Shown in pieces: positions 56,338 through 64,000 of a stretch of 64,000 bases of DNA. Below the pieces are notes generated by a model, which was not told the origin of the DNA, made no database searches, and saw nothing but the letters and a program-made list of their open reading frames with translations. Position numbers and translations under genes: made by a program. Origin of the DNA: Cupriavidus necator (lineage in GTDB: Bacteria > Pseudomonadota > Gammaproteobacteria > Burkholderiales > Burkholderiaceae); assembly GCA_022041995.1 (NCBI GenBank), contig CP074381.1:4030001-4094000 (forward strand), given 5' to 3'. The number at the start of each line of letters is the position of its first letter. The first letter of the stretch is position 1.

Positions 56338-56751
56338 TCATGGCTCGGCTTCTAATTGCGCCCAGAACCACTGAATGACATCAGGTACCCTAAAGCGAAA
56401 AAGATTTGGGGAAAGCTCATCGGTGACCACAACCTGGGCTGAATAGTAAAAGTCCCGACCATACTCAATCTCGATCACAGTTGTCCGCAAACTGCGCACC
56501 GCCGCAGCCACCGCTTCTTGGCCTTCTCCATGCCGAAATAGCGACAGGAGTTCCTGATATGACACTGAGCTTGCTTCCGCTGAGTGCCTGTCCCGATAAG
56601 CAAGCAAATACAGGTAGTCGCAGATTCCCCCTGCCAACGGCGAAAGGTCCCCCTCAAGCTTGAGCCGCCCTTCACTTCTCGCAACCATCGCAGCAAGCAA
56701 ATGGCTAGCGCCGATTCGCGGTGACCCTTCTCGCACTGAATCCGATTGCAT
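56338..56751 (-). CDS. unknown protein, first gene of the minus operon
   Basis: A 137-aa protein. SPLAGGICDYLYLLAYRDRH and SVSYQELLSLFRHGEGQEAV suggest a helical, possibly winged-helix-like domain. VIEIEYGRDFYYSAQVVV and FRFRVPDVIQWFWAQLEAEP form the end. The start at 56751 is uncertain (an internal Met at MVARSEGRLK is possible). It is divergent from the double-HTH regulator at 57207, which may control this operon. Confidence 0.55.
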   Translation of the reverse strand: MQSDSVREGSPRIGASHLLAAMVARSEGRLKLEGDLSPLAGGICDYLYLLAYRDRHSAEASSVSYQELLSLFRHGEGQEAVAAAVRSLRTTVIEIEYGRDFYYSAQVVVTDELSPNLFRFRVPDVIQWFWAQLEAEP

Positions 56752-57206
56752 CGCAACTCTTTCCGACCTTTCGCTTATCCAACCAACCAGCCGTCGAGCC
56801 TAAGTTGTGTCCGGTGAATGCCGGAGACGAACACACATCATCATTGCCCGGCAATCGCCTGCGCCTTCTCGGTCGACAGAGGCATCTTGATGTGCTGAGA
56901 TTGCGGCTGCCAGCATTCTCCCTACGCGCCGTAGCGTCGCTCGGGATCCGTGGACGTCCAATCGCACAACACGCGAGTGGGACTGAACGATCCGTTGGCA
57001 TTGAACGCCCCGAACGAAGAGGAAGCCTCAAGCGGTGTAGCCCCTCAGCTCCGACGCTCACCAAAGACGGTGTCGACATCTGGATTGTAGGCATATACGT
57101 TGTATATGTAAATGATGACAACGAAAACGATGACAATTCATATGCTATAGACGCCGGCGTTGTAATCATGGATATATCGTCACTTTAGAACTGACGGTTC
57201 CATGGA
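56752..57206. promoter_or_regulatory. divergent AT-rich control region of HTH gene and minus operon
   Basis: The last 150 bases are AT-rich, with ACGTTGTATATGTAAATGATG and neighbouring ATGACAA repeats (57117, 57130). GTTGTAATCATGGAT-N4-CGTCACTTTAGAA at 57159-57190 ends 16 bases before the regulator's ATG and is nearly identical to 19782-19815. No gene is recognised in the first 300 bases. Confidence 0.5.
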
Positions 57207-57665
57207 ATGGCGTCACTCCGGCAGACATTCGCTCACAACCTTAGGAGACTTCGTGAGGAACGAGGTTGGTCACAGGATGACCTAGCCGAGCGCCTTCATA
57301 CGGACCGGACTTCTATAAGCCGCATAGAGCGACTGGCGCCAAACGTCGCGCTTGACAAGGTGGCGCAGTCGGCGGTGGCACTCGGGGTTGATGCGCGGCA
57401 GTTGCTGTCTACCGGGATCCACAGCGTAAGGACTGGCCCAACCCACCATGGTGTATCTCCCTCGCCCCAGCTTGTTGGGGCGGCGGTCCGACGCCTGAGA
57501 GAGGCTGGTGATATTTCTCAACGGCAGTTAGGAGACAGGGTAGGGCTAGACCGCAATCACATTTCGAGAATCGAAATGGGCTCAACAAATATAGCGCTAG
57601 ACACTCTGGAGAAGGTTGCAACTGCGTTGGGAGTAGCCGCCTCAGATTTGCTTTCGCATAAATAG
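57207..57665 (+). CDS. XRE-family regulator with two HTH domains
   Basis: A 152-aa protein made of two tandem Cro/C1-type HTH domains. First: LRRLREERGWSQDDLAERLH and TDRTSISRIERL (about residues 11-43). Second: RRLREAGDISQRQLGDRVGL and DRNHISRIEMGS (about 94-126). A polar linker of about 30 residues joins them. Two HTH in one chain allow binding to a pseudo-palindrome as a monomer. It probably regulates itself or the divergent small-gene operon. Confidence 0.88.
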   Translation: MASLRQTFAHNLRRLREERGWSQDDLAERLHTDRTSISRIERLAPNVALDKVAQSAVALGVDARQLLSTGIHSVRTGPTHHGVSPSPQLVGAAVRRLREAGDISQRQLGDRVGLDRNHISRIEMGSTNIALDTLEKVATALGVAASDLLSHK

Positions 57666-57714
57666 TCTCCGGACCAAGACACCTTGGGAGCAAAAGTTGC
57701 TTCGCCCTCACCCG

Positions 57715-58137
57715 TTAGGATGTCGCATCGGGAGGCGTATCCGATTGCGCGCGCCGGGGGAGCAAGGCTTGATCAATGGACGGCACCTCCTCGCGCGAGT
57801 CGACAAGCACCCGAAGTCGCTCTCGATCTTCGTCATTAACGAGGTCTGGAAAGCAATTGATCAACGCTATTAGACGGTCACTTTCCACGATTCCGAAGAG
57901 ATAGCGTGATACGACCGGCAAGCAGTCTGGGGTCGGTTCGCAGAGACCCGCCAGATCGCGGTTCAGAGCTTCCTCTATTGCGAGAGCTACCCACCGCGAG
58001 CAAGGGCGCCTCTCCCGTTCCGCCAGTCGTCGCACTAGGTCGTAGGTCGCCAAGGATAGGGAAACAGTCACCCTTCGACGGGGTTCACGCAAGATGTCGT
58101 GGCGTCCCTTTTGCGCAGGAGGGAGTTTGCTGATCAT
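57715..58137 (-). CDS. hypothetical protein, possible ribbon-helix-helix N-terminus
   Basis: A 140-aa protein. PRRRVTVSLSLATYDLVRRL and ERERRPCSRWVALAIEEALN resemble a ribbon-helix-helix DNA-binding unit followed by a helical domain. Its start overlaps the stop of the next upstream gene (ATGA at 58134-58137), so the two are coupled. Possibly plasmid- or island-maintenance regulators. Confidence 0.65.
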   Translation of the reverse strand: MISKLPPAQKGRHDILREPRRRVTVSLSLATYDLVRRLAERERRPCSRWVALAIEEALNRDLAGLCEPTPDCLPVVSRYLFGIVESDRLIALINCFPDLVNDEDRERLRVLVDSREEVPSIDQALLPRRAQSDTPPDATS

Positions 58138-58637
58138 GGATTGTCATGCTCCATGGCCAACCCTTCCGTATAGACGGCCCACTTGGCGCGAATTCTTGGA
58201 AGATCTGGCATGTCCATTGCCACCCATACTGCCCCGTCCTCCACGATGCGCTGATATGCAACCTGCTCTTCGAAAGTCATCAAATGAGGCGCGTGCATAC
58301 CCAGTTTGACTACGCGATCGGCCTCCTCAACCGACCACAGCAGGGCCACAGCTTCTTCGGTGGAGACTTGCTCCGTCCGGTTATCGCATGTGACGCGGAA
58401 GGTCAGCGTTCTCAATTTCTCGGATACCGCCCAAGCAACGAATTGGCCCAGCGACCGATGTTGGTCGCGTGCGGCGAGGATGGCCATATAGCGGTCGAGT
58501 GGAGGCAACCGAGCCCCCGTGACCTGGACTCGCTGTCGCTTGATACGGCTCGGCACTTGTTGTCCGACTGATGTCGGTGTGATCTCGACCTCGGGCGACG
58601 GGATGGGCTCAGAAACGCGGCGTCTCGCCATTCGCAA
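58134..58637 (-). CDS. hypothetical protein, pair to the RHH-like gene
   Basis: A 167-aa protein with a basic N-terminus (MRMARRRVSEPIPSPEVEIT). The middle RLPPLDRYMAILAARDQHRS, LGQFVAWAVSEKLRTLTFRV resembles the RHH-like layout of the downstream gene, so the pair may be distant paralogues. The end is helical and acidic. It overlaps the next gene by 4 bases. Function unknown. Confidence 0.6.
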   Translation of the reverse strand: MRMARRRVSEPIPSPEVEITPTSVGQQVPSRIKRQRVQVTGARLPPLDRYMAILAARDQHRSLGQFVAWAVSEKLRTLTFRVTCDNRTEQVSTEEAVALLWSVEEADRVVKLGMHAPHLMTFEEQVAYQRIVEDGAVWVAMDMPDLPRIRAKWAVYTEGLAMEHDNP

Positions 58638-58805
58638 CTCCAGAAAGATTCTTTCAGCAGATTAGGCGTTACATCCGTTTCGTCAATAGAGTCTCGTTTC
58701 GGCTCCTTTCGACACCAGCGTCTCGTAGCAAGGCTCTGTTCTCCGACCTAGACTGCAGGAGGGGCTGCGGCAGCAGCCACGCACCCCAAGCCTTATTGGC
58801 CGGCG
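58638..58805. other. short intergenic stretch before the tandem repeat
   Basis: No gene. It must hold the promoter of the minus-strand pair and perhaps of the small gene upstream of the recombinase. Confidence 0.4.
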
Positions 58806-59028
58806 GCTGTTACGAAGTCCCGACAATTTCACGGGTGCAGTTGGTCGAACAGCAGCATGTCCAGGCGACAAACGATCGTCTTGTCGATCAAAGGGGCCCG
58901 CGTCACGGTGCGCCTAGGCTGTTACGAAGTCCCGACAATTTCACGGGTGCAGTTGGTCGAACAGCAGCATGTCCAGGCGACAAACGATCGTCTTGTCGAT
59001 CAAAGGGCCCGCGTCACGGTGCGCCTAG
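58806..59028. repeat. 112-bp tandem duplication
   Basis: A unit beginning GCTGTTACGAAGTCCCGACA starts at 58806 and again at 58918 and runs to GTGCGCCTAG. The copies are identical except that the first has G4 (58893-58896) and the second G3 (59005-59007). The unit contains the start of the small gene in front of the recombinase. Either a recent duplication or an assembly duplication. Confidence 0.9.
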
Positions 59029-59189
59029 TCAAGGCATATATGGAGAGTCGTCTCCTTCCCGGTGAGCGGGAGATATTCATCGCTCTATTAACTCAATACT
59101 CGCGTGCACTCGAAAAGTGCGGTGACGATGTCAAACAGCCGTCAAGTGTCGAATCGACTGAATCGACTGAGGAAGTGGATGAATTGTGA
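58969..59189 (+). CDS. small protein before the recombinase (frame broken at G3)
   Basis: Starting in repeat copy 2, the sequence MSRRQTIVLSIKGARVTVRL would lead into VKAYMESRLLPGEREIFIAL and end SVESTESTEEVDEL at 59189 (73 aa) if the G3 run at 59005 were G4, as in copy 1. As given, the frame from copy 1 (58857) reads through copy 2 and gives a 110-aa version. A basic start and acidic end suggest a small DNA-binding accessory such as a recombination directionality factor; this is inference from position. Confidence 0.5.
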
Positions 59190-60821
59190 CTCGCCGCCTT
59201 GCGCCAGAGCACAACTACGGAAATCTCATAACGGAGACTCAAATGAAAGCCGCAGTATATGTCCGCGTTTCGACGGACCGGCAGGCGGAAGAAGGCATGT
59301 CGATCGGTGACCAGTTAGCTGCCTGCAAAAAATGGTGCAAGGAGCACGGCCATACAGTCGTAGAGATTTTTCAAGATCAAGGTTCTGCATATTCTTTCGC
59401 AAAGACGAGACCTGAATTTGAACGAATGATTAATACCGCGCTATCCGACGAGAAGCAATTTGAGCTCATTGTTGTTCTTATGCAAAGCAGATTTTATCGC
59501 CGAAATGCAGAGCGGGAGATTTTAGAGCGAGAGTTAGAAAGCCATGGCGTTCGCGTCGTAACGCTTGGCCAACAACGTCCCGACGACGACTTGGGCGCGT
59601 TTATGGTGCGAAACTTTACTGGCGTGTTCGATGAAATCTCTAGCCGCGTAAGTGGGCAGCGCGTCGCGGAATGCATGATTGCAAACGCTAAGGCAGGCTA
59701 CTTCAACGGATCTCTACCACCGTTCGGATATCAAACTCAGGCGACGAACATCCCCTCGCGCAGCGGTGTAAAGAAGATACTCATCGTCAACGAAAGTGAA
59801 GCGGAGGTAGTTCGCGAGATTTTCGCACTATCCCTGTCTGGGAAAAATGGATTGGTGATGGGCCTGAAACGGATCACGGAAGACCTGAACGAACGTGGGC
59901 TTTTGCACCGGGGCGTAACCTGGACAATGGGGCACGTGGAAAAGATCCTCAAAAATACTGCTTATATCGGAAGACTAGTTACATTTCAGCGAGACACCCA
60001 AAAAGGGGGCATGCATCCGCAGTCGGAGTGGGTTACTACAAACGTTCCCCAATTCTAAATAAAAGCATCTTTGATGAAGTTCAAAAGAAACTGGAAAGCA
60101 GAAGGCCTCCCAACACGGAGGATCGCGCCGCCCAGGTTCCCACGTTATTGACAGGTTTGCTCGTGTGCAATATCTGCAAGAAGCGCTTTGCTGTTACTAC
60201 CGGCAAATCCGGGAAATACAAATACTACAAATGCCAAACAAAGGTGAAGGTCAGTCCGAATGCGTGTGCCAGCCCCAATCTCCCTAAGGAAGAAATGGAC
60301 AAGCTAGTTCTCCAGGCTGTTGTTAATCACGTACTTAATCCCGAGCGCATAATACTCATTTGCGAAGAGCTAGCGCAGATCTGGAAAGAGGTTAAAAAGC
60401 CAGACCCGAAACGCGTCCAAACTCTGCAGACGCGAGCGGGCACGTTGCGAGCGGCCTTAGGCCAGTTTTACAGCGGGGTATATGAGGGCCGCCTTGCTCT
60501 CGATTCCACATGCCAGGACTTCATCCGAGCAAAACAAAAGCAGCTCGAAGGCGTCGAGGAGGAACTGCGCGCGCTGAAAGCGAGGCTGCACCTGCCTCTT
60601 CTGAAATTCGGTCCAAGCCAGATTGAAAAATTTGTCGCAGCCGCAAAGGCTGCATTCCAAGATCCGACGACCCCACTTGCGCGGCAGTTCCTTCGGACGC
60701 TAGTGACAGACATTCGAGTTGATGCCAGGAAATGCCGTATTCGTGGCAACCGAGCCCAATTGGCGTCAGCCATTTCGCACTTCAAGGGGAAGCCCGGCGA
60801 GGTGCCCAGCGACGTATCAGA

Positions 60822-60831
60822 TTGGCGCGCC
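60822..60831. other. candidate attR at the tRNA-Arg 3' end
   Basis: TTGGCGCGCC includes the complement of the CCA end and the start of the acceptor stem. It equals 19590-19599. The recombinase gene lies immediately to the left. The exact crossover cannot be placed by eye. Confidence 0.45.
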
Positions 60832-60898
60832 CGGCTGGGATCGAACCAGCAACCCCTGCCTTCGGAGGGCAGTACTCTATCCATTGAGCTACGGGCGC
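60823..60898 (-). tRNA. tRNA-Arg (anticodon CCG)
   Basis: A 76-base tRNA with encoded CCA. Acceptor stem GCGCCCG / CGGGCGC, D arm GCTC-loop-GAGT, anticodon stem CTGCC / GGCAG with loop CTCCGAA (anticodon CCG), T arm GCTGG-TTCGATC-CCAGC. The 3' end faces the island, the usual geometry for integration downstream of a tRNA. The gene is complete. Confidence 0.96.
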
Positions 60899-61357
60899 AC
60901 AGGACGGTTTTGCAACCGGTTTGTGGGTACAGCGGTTGCGGCGGGCGAGTGCCGCCGCAGGAAAGTCGCATAGGATACCGCTTTTGCCCCGCGCCGTCCA
61001 TGCGGGCGCGCCATGGGCTTCAGGGAACGTCTCGCAACCGCCGCTTTTTGGCACTGGCGGGGGGCTTTGGCGCTATAATCGCCAGCTATTTGCGTCAAAT
61101 CGTGCCCGCCACACCGCCGGTGCAATGAGTCGACCGGGGTCAAGGCCGAGCGGCTTGTTGTCGGCGACAATCAGGCCCGGTCCGGGAGACAGTCCGCAGC
61201 GCGCAAATAGCGACAGACCCAAGTCAGGCAAGGGCCGCAGGCAGCACGGGCGGCCCGGATGGGGCCGGACCGCGGTCAGCGAATGACCAGGCCGGGCCAG
61301 AATAAGCAAGCCGAGCGTAAGCGGCCAGAAGGTTTCCTGCAAAACTGAGAGTTCTGT
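60899..61357. promoter_or_regulatory. region between tRNA-Arg and the cytochrome gene
   Basis: No gene is supported. TATAAT at 61074-61079 is a strong -10 on the plus strand; TTGGCA at 61048-61053 is 20 bases upstream, longer than ideal. It could start the cytochrome transcript with a long leader. The tRNA promoter must lie on the minus strand within the first 100 bases. Confidence 0.5.
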
Positions 61358-62251
61358 ATGAGCGACGTCCACAACGAACACGACGAACACGAGTCTCCCA
61401 TCAAAACCCCGAAGCAGCTGATCGCAGTCGTGGTCGCGGCTTTCCTGGTGCCGATCATCGTGATCATTCTGCTGGTCAACTTTGTCGGACACGGCTCGAC
61501 TGAAAGCGCCGGAGCTGCCACCACGGCGGAAGCCGTCAACGACCGCATCAAGCCGGTCGCCTCGCTCGAAATCAAGGATCCCAACGCGCCGCGCGTCTTC
61601 AAGACGGGCGAGCAGGTCTATAAGGAAATCTGCGCCGCGTGCCACGCCACCGGCGCCGCGGGTGCACCCAAGTACGCCAACGCCGGCGACTGGGGCGCGC
61701 GCATCGGACAGGGCTTTGACGGCCTGCTGAAGTCGGTGATGAACGGCAAGGGCGCGATGGCCGCGCGCGCCGGCACCACGCCGGACGACTACGCCGACTA
61801 CGAACTGGCCCGTGCCGTGGTCTACATGGCCGACGCCGGCGGCGCCAAGTTCCCGGAGCCGGCTGCCCCGCCTGCCGCCGCGCCGGCGACCGCCGCGGCC
61901 CCTGAAGCCGCCGCCGCACCGGCCGCTGCCGCGCCGGCACCGGCAGCTCCGGCTGCTGCGGCCCCGGCAGCTGCTGCCGCCGCACCCGCTGCTGCGCCGG
62001 CCGCTGCTTCGGCCGACGTGGGCAAGAAGGTCTACGAGCAGGTCTGCGCCGCCTGCCACGCCGCCGGCGTGGCAGGTGCGCCCAAGTTCGGCGACAAGGC
62101 CGCCTGGGCGCCGCGCCTGAAGGAAGGCATGGACGCGGTCCACAACTTTGCGCTCAAGGGCAAGGGCGTGATGCCGCCCAAGGGTGGCTACGCCGGCCCG
62201 GACGCAGACGTGATCGCCGCCTCGGACTATATGGCCAACGCCGCCAAGTAA
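61358..62251 (+). CDS. dihaem cytochrome c (c5 family), membrane-anchored
   Basis: A 297-aa protein. A short polar N-terminus is followed by one TM anchor (about residues 26-46: LIAVVVAAFLVPIIVIILLV). Two haem sites follow: CAACH at about residue 92 and CAACH at about 230, in near-identical c5-type domains (YKEICAACHATGAAGAPKY and YEQVCAACHAAGVAGAPKF). About 60 residues of Ala/Pro linker separate them. It transfers electrons on the periplasmic face of the inner membrane, probably to a terminal oxidase or reductase. A terminator follows, so it is monocistronic. The Ala/Pro linker is unusually long. Confidence 0.93.
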   Translation: MSDVHNEHDEHESPIKTPKQLIAVVVAAFLVPIIVIILLVNFVGHGSTESAGAATTAEAVNDRIKPVASLEIKDPNAPRVFKTGEQVYKEICAACHATGAAGAPKYANAGDWGARIGQGFDGLLKSVMNGKGAMAARAGTTPDDYADYELARAVVYMADAGGAKFPEPAAPPAAAPATAAAPEAAAAPAAAAPAPAAPAAAAPAAAAAAPAAAPAAASADVGKKVYEQVCAACHAAGVAGAPKFGDKAAWAPRLKEGMDAVHNFALKGKGVMPPKGGYAGPDADVIAASDYMANAAK

Positions 62252-62270
62252 GTCCGCCCGCACCAAACGA

Positions 62271-62300
62271 AAAGCCCGCGCACATTGCGCGGGCTTTTTT
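62271..62300 (+). terminator. rho-independent terminator after the cytochrome gene
   Basis: AAAGCCCGCGC / GCGCGGGCTTT with a 5-base loop, followed by five more T. It may also serve the convergent hemN transcript. Confidence 0.9.
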
Positions 62301-62324
62301 TCGTCCGTAGCGCCTGCGCGGCCG

Positions 62325-63806
62325 CTACACCACCCGCGAATACCGCGCCCGCGGCACAAAGCGTACCGGCTGCGCGCCATCGTTGGCGGCAGCGGCCTGG
62401 GCGGCAGGATCCGGCCGCACGGCATCCTCGCGCAGGTAGCGGTCGAACACCATCGCCACGCGCCGCACCAGCAGCCGGCCCAGCGGCGTCACGGTAATGC
62501 GTTCCGGCGCGCATTGCACCAGCCCGTCCGAGCCCAGTGCGGCGAGGTCGGCCAGCTCCGGCGCAAAGGCCGTGCTGAAGCGGATGCCGTGGCGCGCTTC
62601 CAGCGCCAGGATTTCGAGCACCCCATTGCACATCAGGTCGCCGATGATCTCGCGCCGCAGATGGTCGTCGGCGTTCATCGCCACGCCGCGCGCCAGCGGC
62701 AGGCGGCCGTGGTCGAGCGCGCCGTAGTACTCGTCCAGCGTGCGCGCATTCTGCACATAGCGCCCCGCGATCGCGCCAATCGCGGAAATGCCGAGCCCGA
62801 CCTGGTCGTAGCCGGCATGCGTGGAGTAGCCCTGGAAGTTGCGCTGCAGCCGCCCTTCGCGCTGGGCCACGGCGAGGTCATCGTCGGGCAGCGCGAAATG
62901 GTCCATGCCGATATAGACATAGCCCTCGGCGGTCAGCCGCTCGATGGTGGAAACCAGGATGTCGAGCTTCTCGCCGGCGGGCGGCAGGGCGTTTTCGTCG
63001 ATGCGGCGTTGCGGCTTGAACACGTGCGGCAGGTGCGCGTAGCTATAGACCGAGACCCGGTCGGGACGCAGCGCCAGCACCTGCTCGATGGTGCGGCCAA
63101 AGCGTGCCGCGGTCTGGTGCGGCAGGCCGTAGATCAGGTCCAGGCTGACCGAGCGGAAACCCAGCGCGCGCGCGGCATCCACCACGGCGCGGGTCTCTTC
63201 GAAGGGCTGGATGCGATGGATGGCCTGCTGGACCTCGGGATCGAAATCCTGCACGCCCAGGCTGACGCGGTTGAAGCCCAGTTCGGCCAGCAGCGCCATG
63301 CGGGCGTGGTCGACGCGGCGCGGATCGATCTCGATCGAATGCTCGCCCTCGGCCGCGAGCTCGAAATGCTCATGCAGCAGCGCCATCACGCGGCGCATCT
63401 CGCCGGGGTCGAGGAAGGTCGGCGTGCCCCCGCCCCAGTGCGACTGCAGCACCTGGCGGCGCGGCCCGAGCCGGCCTGCCACCAGCGCCATCTCGCGGCC
63501 CAGGTAGCTGACGTAGCGGGCGCTGCGGCCATGGTCGCGCGTGATGATCTTGTTGCAGCCGCAGTAGTAGCAGATGTTCTCGCAGAACGGGATATGCAGG
63601 TACAGCGACAGCGGTGCCGGCGCGTCGGCCCGGCAGGCGGCCAGTGCGTCGTGGTACAGCGACAGGTCGGGGCCGTTGCGGAAGCGGTCGGCCGTCGGGT
63701 ACGAGGTATAGCGCGGGCCGTTGCCGTCGATGCGGCCGGCCAGCGCGCGGAAGTCGGACAGCGCGCGGCGGTCGGGCGCAGGGGAAGTCATGGCGGACGG
63801 GTTCAT
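62325..63806 (-). CDS. hemN: oxygen-independent coproporphyrinogen III oxidase
   Basis: A 493-aa radical-SAM enzyme converting coproporphyrinogen III to protoporphyrinogen IX without O2. The [4Fe-4S] motif C-x3-C-x2-C is in [16 protein letters not shown] (Cys 75, 79 and 82). [13 protein letters not shown] at the N-terminus, [30 protein letters not shown] (in part), [10 protein letters not shown] and the C-terminal HemN domain (LMCNGVLEI) are all present. Either ATG 63806 or 63791 could be the start. The FNR-like box 60 bases upstream indicates induction at low oxygen. Cytoplasmic; length is close to E. coli HemN (457 aa). Confidence 0.96.
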   Translation of the reverse strand: MNPSAMTSPAPDRRALSDFRALAGRIDGNGPRYTSYPTADRFRNGPDLSLYHDALAACRADAPAPLSLYLHIPFCENICYYCGCNKIITRDHGRSARYVSYLGREMALVAGRLGPRRQVLQSHWGGGTPTFLDPGEMRRVMALLHEHFELAAEGEHSIEIDPRRVDHARMALLAELGFNRVSLGVQDFDPEVQQAIHRIQPFEETRAVVDAARALGFRSVSLDLIYGLPHQTAARFGRTIEQVLALRPDRVSVYSYAHLPHVFKPQRRIDENALPPAGEKLDILVSTIERLTAEGYVYIGMDHFALPDDDLAVAQREGRLQRNFQGYSTHAGYDQVGLGISAIGAIAGRYVQNARTLDEYYGALDHGRLPLARGVAMNADDHLRREIIGDLMCNGVLEILALEARHGIRFSTAFAPELADLAALGSDGLVQCAPERITVTPLGRLLVRRVAMVFDRYLREDAVRPDPAAQAAAANDGAQPVRFVPRARYSRVV

Positions 63807-63866
63807 TGGGGGCGCGGGGTATGGGTGGGCGACGGCCCATCGTAGGACTGCCCCGCCGCTGGCGCG

Positions 63867-63880
63867 TTGACCACCGTCAA
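63867..63880. promoter_or_regulatory. FNR/Anr-type box upstream of hemN
   Basis: TTGAC-CACC-GTCAA is a perfect palindrome with the 4-base spacer of FNR/CRP-family anaerobic regulators (consensus TTGAT-N4-ATCAA). It lies 60 bases upstream of the hemN start codon, a plausible activator position. The remaining bases to 64000 hold nothing that I recognise. Confidence 0.75.
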
Positions 63881-64000
63881 GCGCGGGCATTGGACCTGCC
63901 GGCGACGCGCGGCGCCGAGGGGCGGCGGGCGTCACATTGGTGTCATGTGTGGCGGATACGCTGCGCGCCACCGCCGGCCCGCGCCTCACCTGCCCCTGCA

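Larger units (their letters stand above)
59243..61128 (+). pseudogene. large serine recombinase (island integrase), one frameshift
   Basis: N-terminal resolvase domain: KAAVYVRVSTDRQAEEGMSI (catalytic Ser in VRVSTDRQ, about residue 10). The recombinase domain follows (GYFNGSLPPFGYQ, VREIFALSLSGKNG). A zinc ribbon has CNICKKRF and a second Cys pair, and a coiled coil is at about 400-450. The frame breaks at C4 60047-60050; one more C joins VPP to ILNKSIFDEVQKKLESR. ATG 59243 has CGGAGAC upstream. After about 60820 the frame runs through the tRNA-Arg antisense strand (GSNQQPLPSEGSTLS) to a stop at 61128, so that tail is not native. It probably integrated the island at the tRNA end. Confidence 0.85.

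Noticed and set aside
58806..59028. CRISPR array
   Set aside because: There are only two long tandem copies without spacers and no cas genes; no CRISPR-like repeat was found elsewhere in the window.
60826..61128. C-terminal tail of the recombinase frame as real protein
   Set aside because: It translates the antisense of tRNA-Arg and host intergenic DNA; such tails are a known artefact beside tRNA genes.

Overview
This window looks like chromosomal DNA of a Cupriavidus/Ralstonia-type betaproteobacterium. The flanks are very GC-rich and carry a recognisable set of genes: a gcl-hyi-glxR-glycerate kinase-pyruvate kinase run, a Cd/Pb-type MerR regulator, Rnk, HtpX, ArfB, a dihaem cytochrome c and HemN behind an FNR-like box. 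Genus is inferred from gene content and order; no search could be run.

Left flank (1-19.6 kb): a small acyl-CoA module (dienoyl-CoA-reductase-like SDR and two crotonases), then a DUF2784 protein, a LysR regulator and a membrane protein on the minus strand. Next is the glyoxylate-to-pyruvate pathway (glyoxylate carboligase, hydroxypyruvate isomerase, tartronate semialdehyde reductase, glycerate kinase/hydroxypyruvate reductase, pyruvate kinase), ending at a strong terminator. After it come a YpfJ-type metallopeptidase, a gutted RND pump, a repeat protein, Rnk, a MerR regulator with its operator, HtpX and ArfB. Towards the island edge lie broken genes (MipA/OmpV-like porin, GGDEF fragment).

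Island (about 19.6-60.8 kb): lower-GC, mosaic DNA that ends exactly at the 3' end of a tRNA-Arg(CCG) gene, next to a large serine recombinase. A 10-bp copy of the tRNA end is found at about 19.59 kb and may be the other attachment site. The island is packed with conflict-type genes. (1) A three-gene unit: ComF-like phosphoribosyltransferase, DprA/SLOG protein and HEPN protein with an R-x4-H motif. (2) A helicase fused to a PD-(D/E)xK-like nuclease, behind an unknown 464-aa protein. (3) A four-gene cluster with a 1663-aa NERD-pseudokinase-kinase-UPF1-like helicase protein, two unknown proteins and a two-motif PLD-family protein; this resembles a Mokosh type I pair with extra genes. (4) A type I restriction-modification locus with an extra degenerate methylase/HsdS-like gene, flanked by matching palindromes. 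(5) A membrane patatin-like phospholipase. (6) A secreted Cys-rich protein with a stanniocalcin-like pattern. (7) A minus-strand operon of small unknown proteins, divergent from a double-HTH regulator.

Right flank (60.9-64 kb): a dihaem cytochrome c and oxygen-independent coproporphyrinogen oxidase.

An important caveat runs through the window. At least nine reading frames are broken at a place where adding one G or C (mostly in a G/C run) restores a sensible protein: the degenerate methylase (three sites), hsdS, the patatin gene, the recombinase, the porin, an acidic protein and a small paralogue. This may be a sequencing or assembly artefact rather than true decay, so several 'pseudogenes' here may be intact in the organism.
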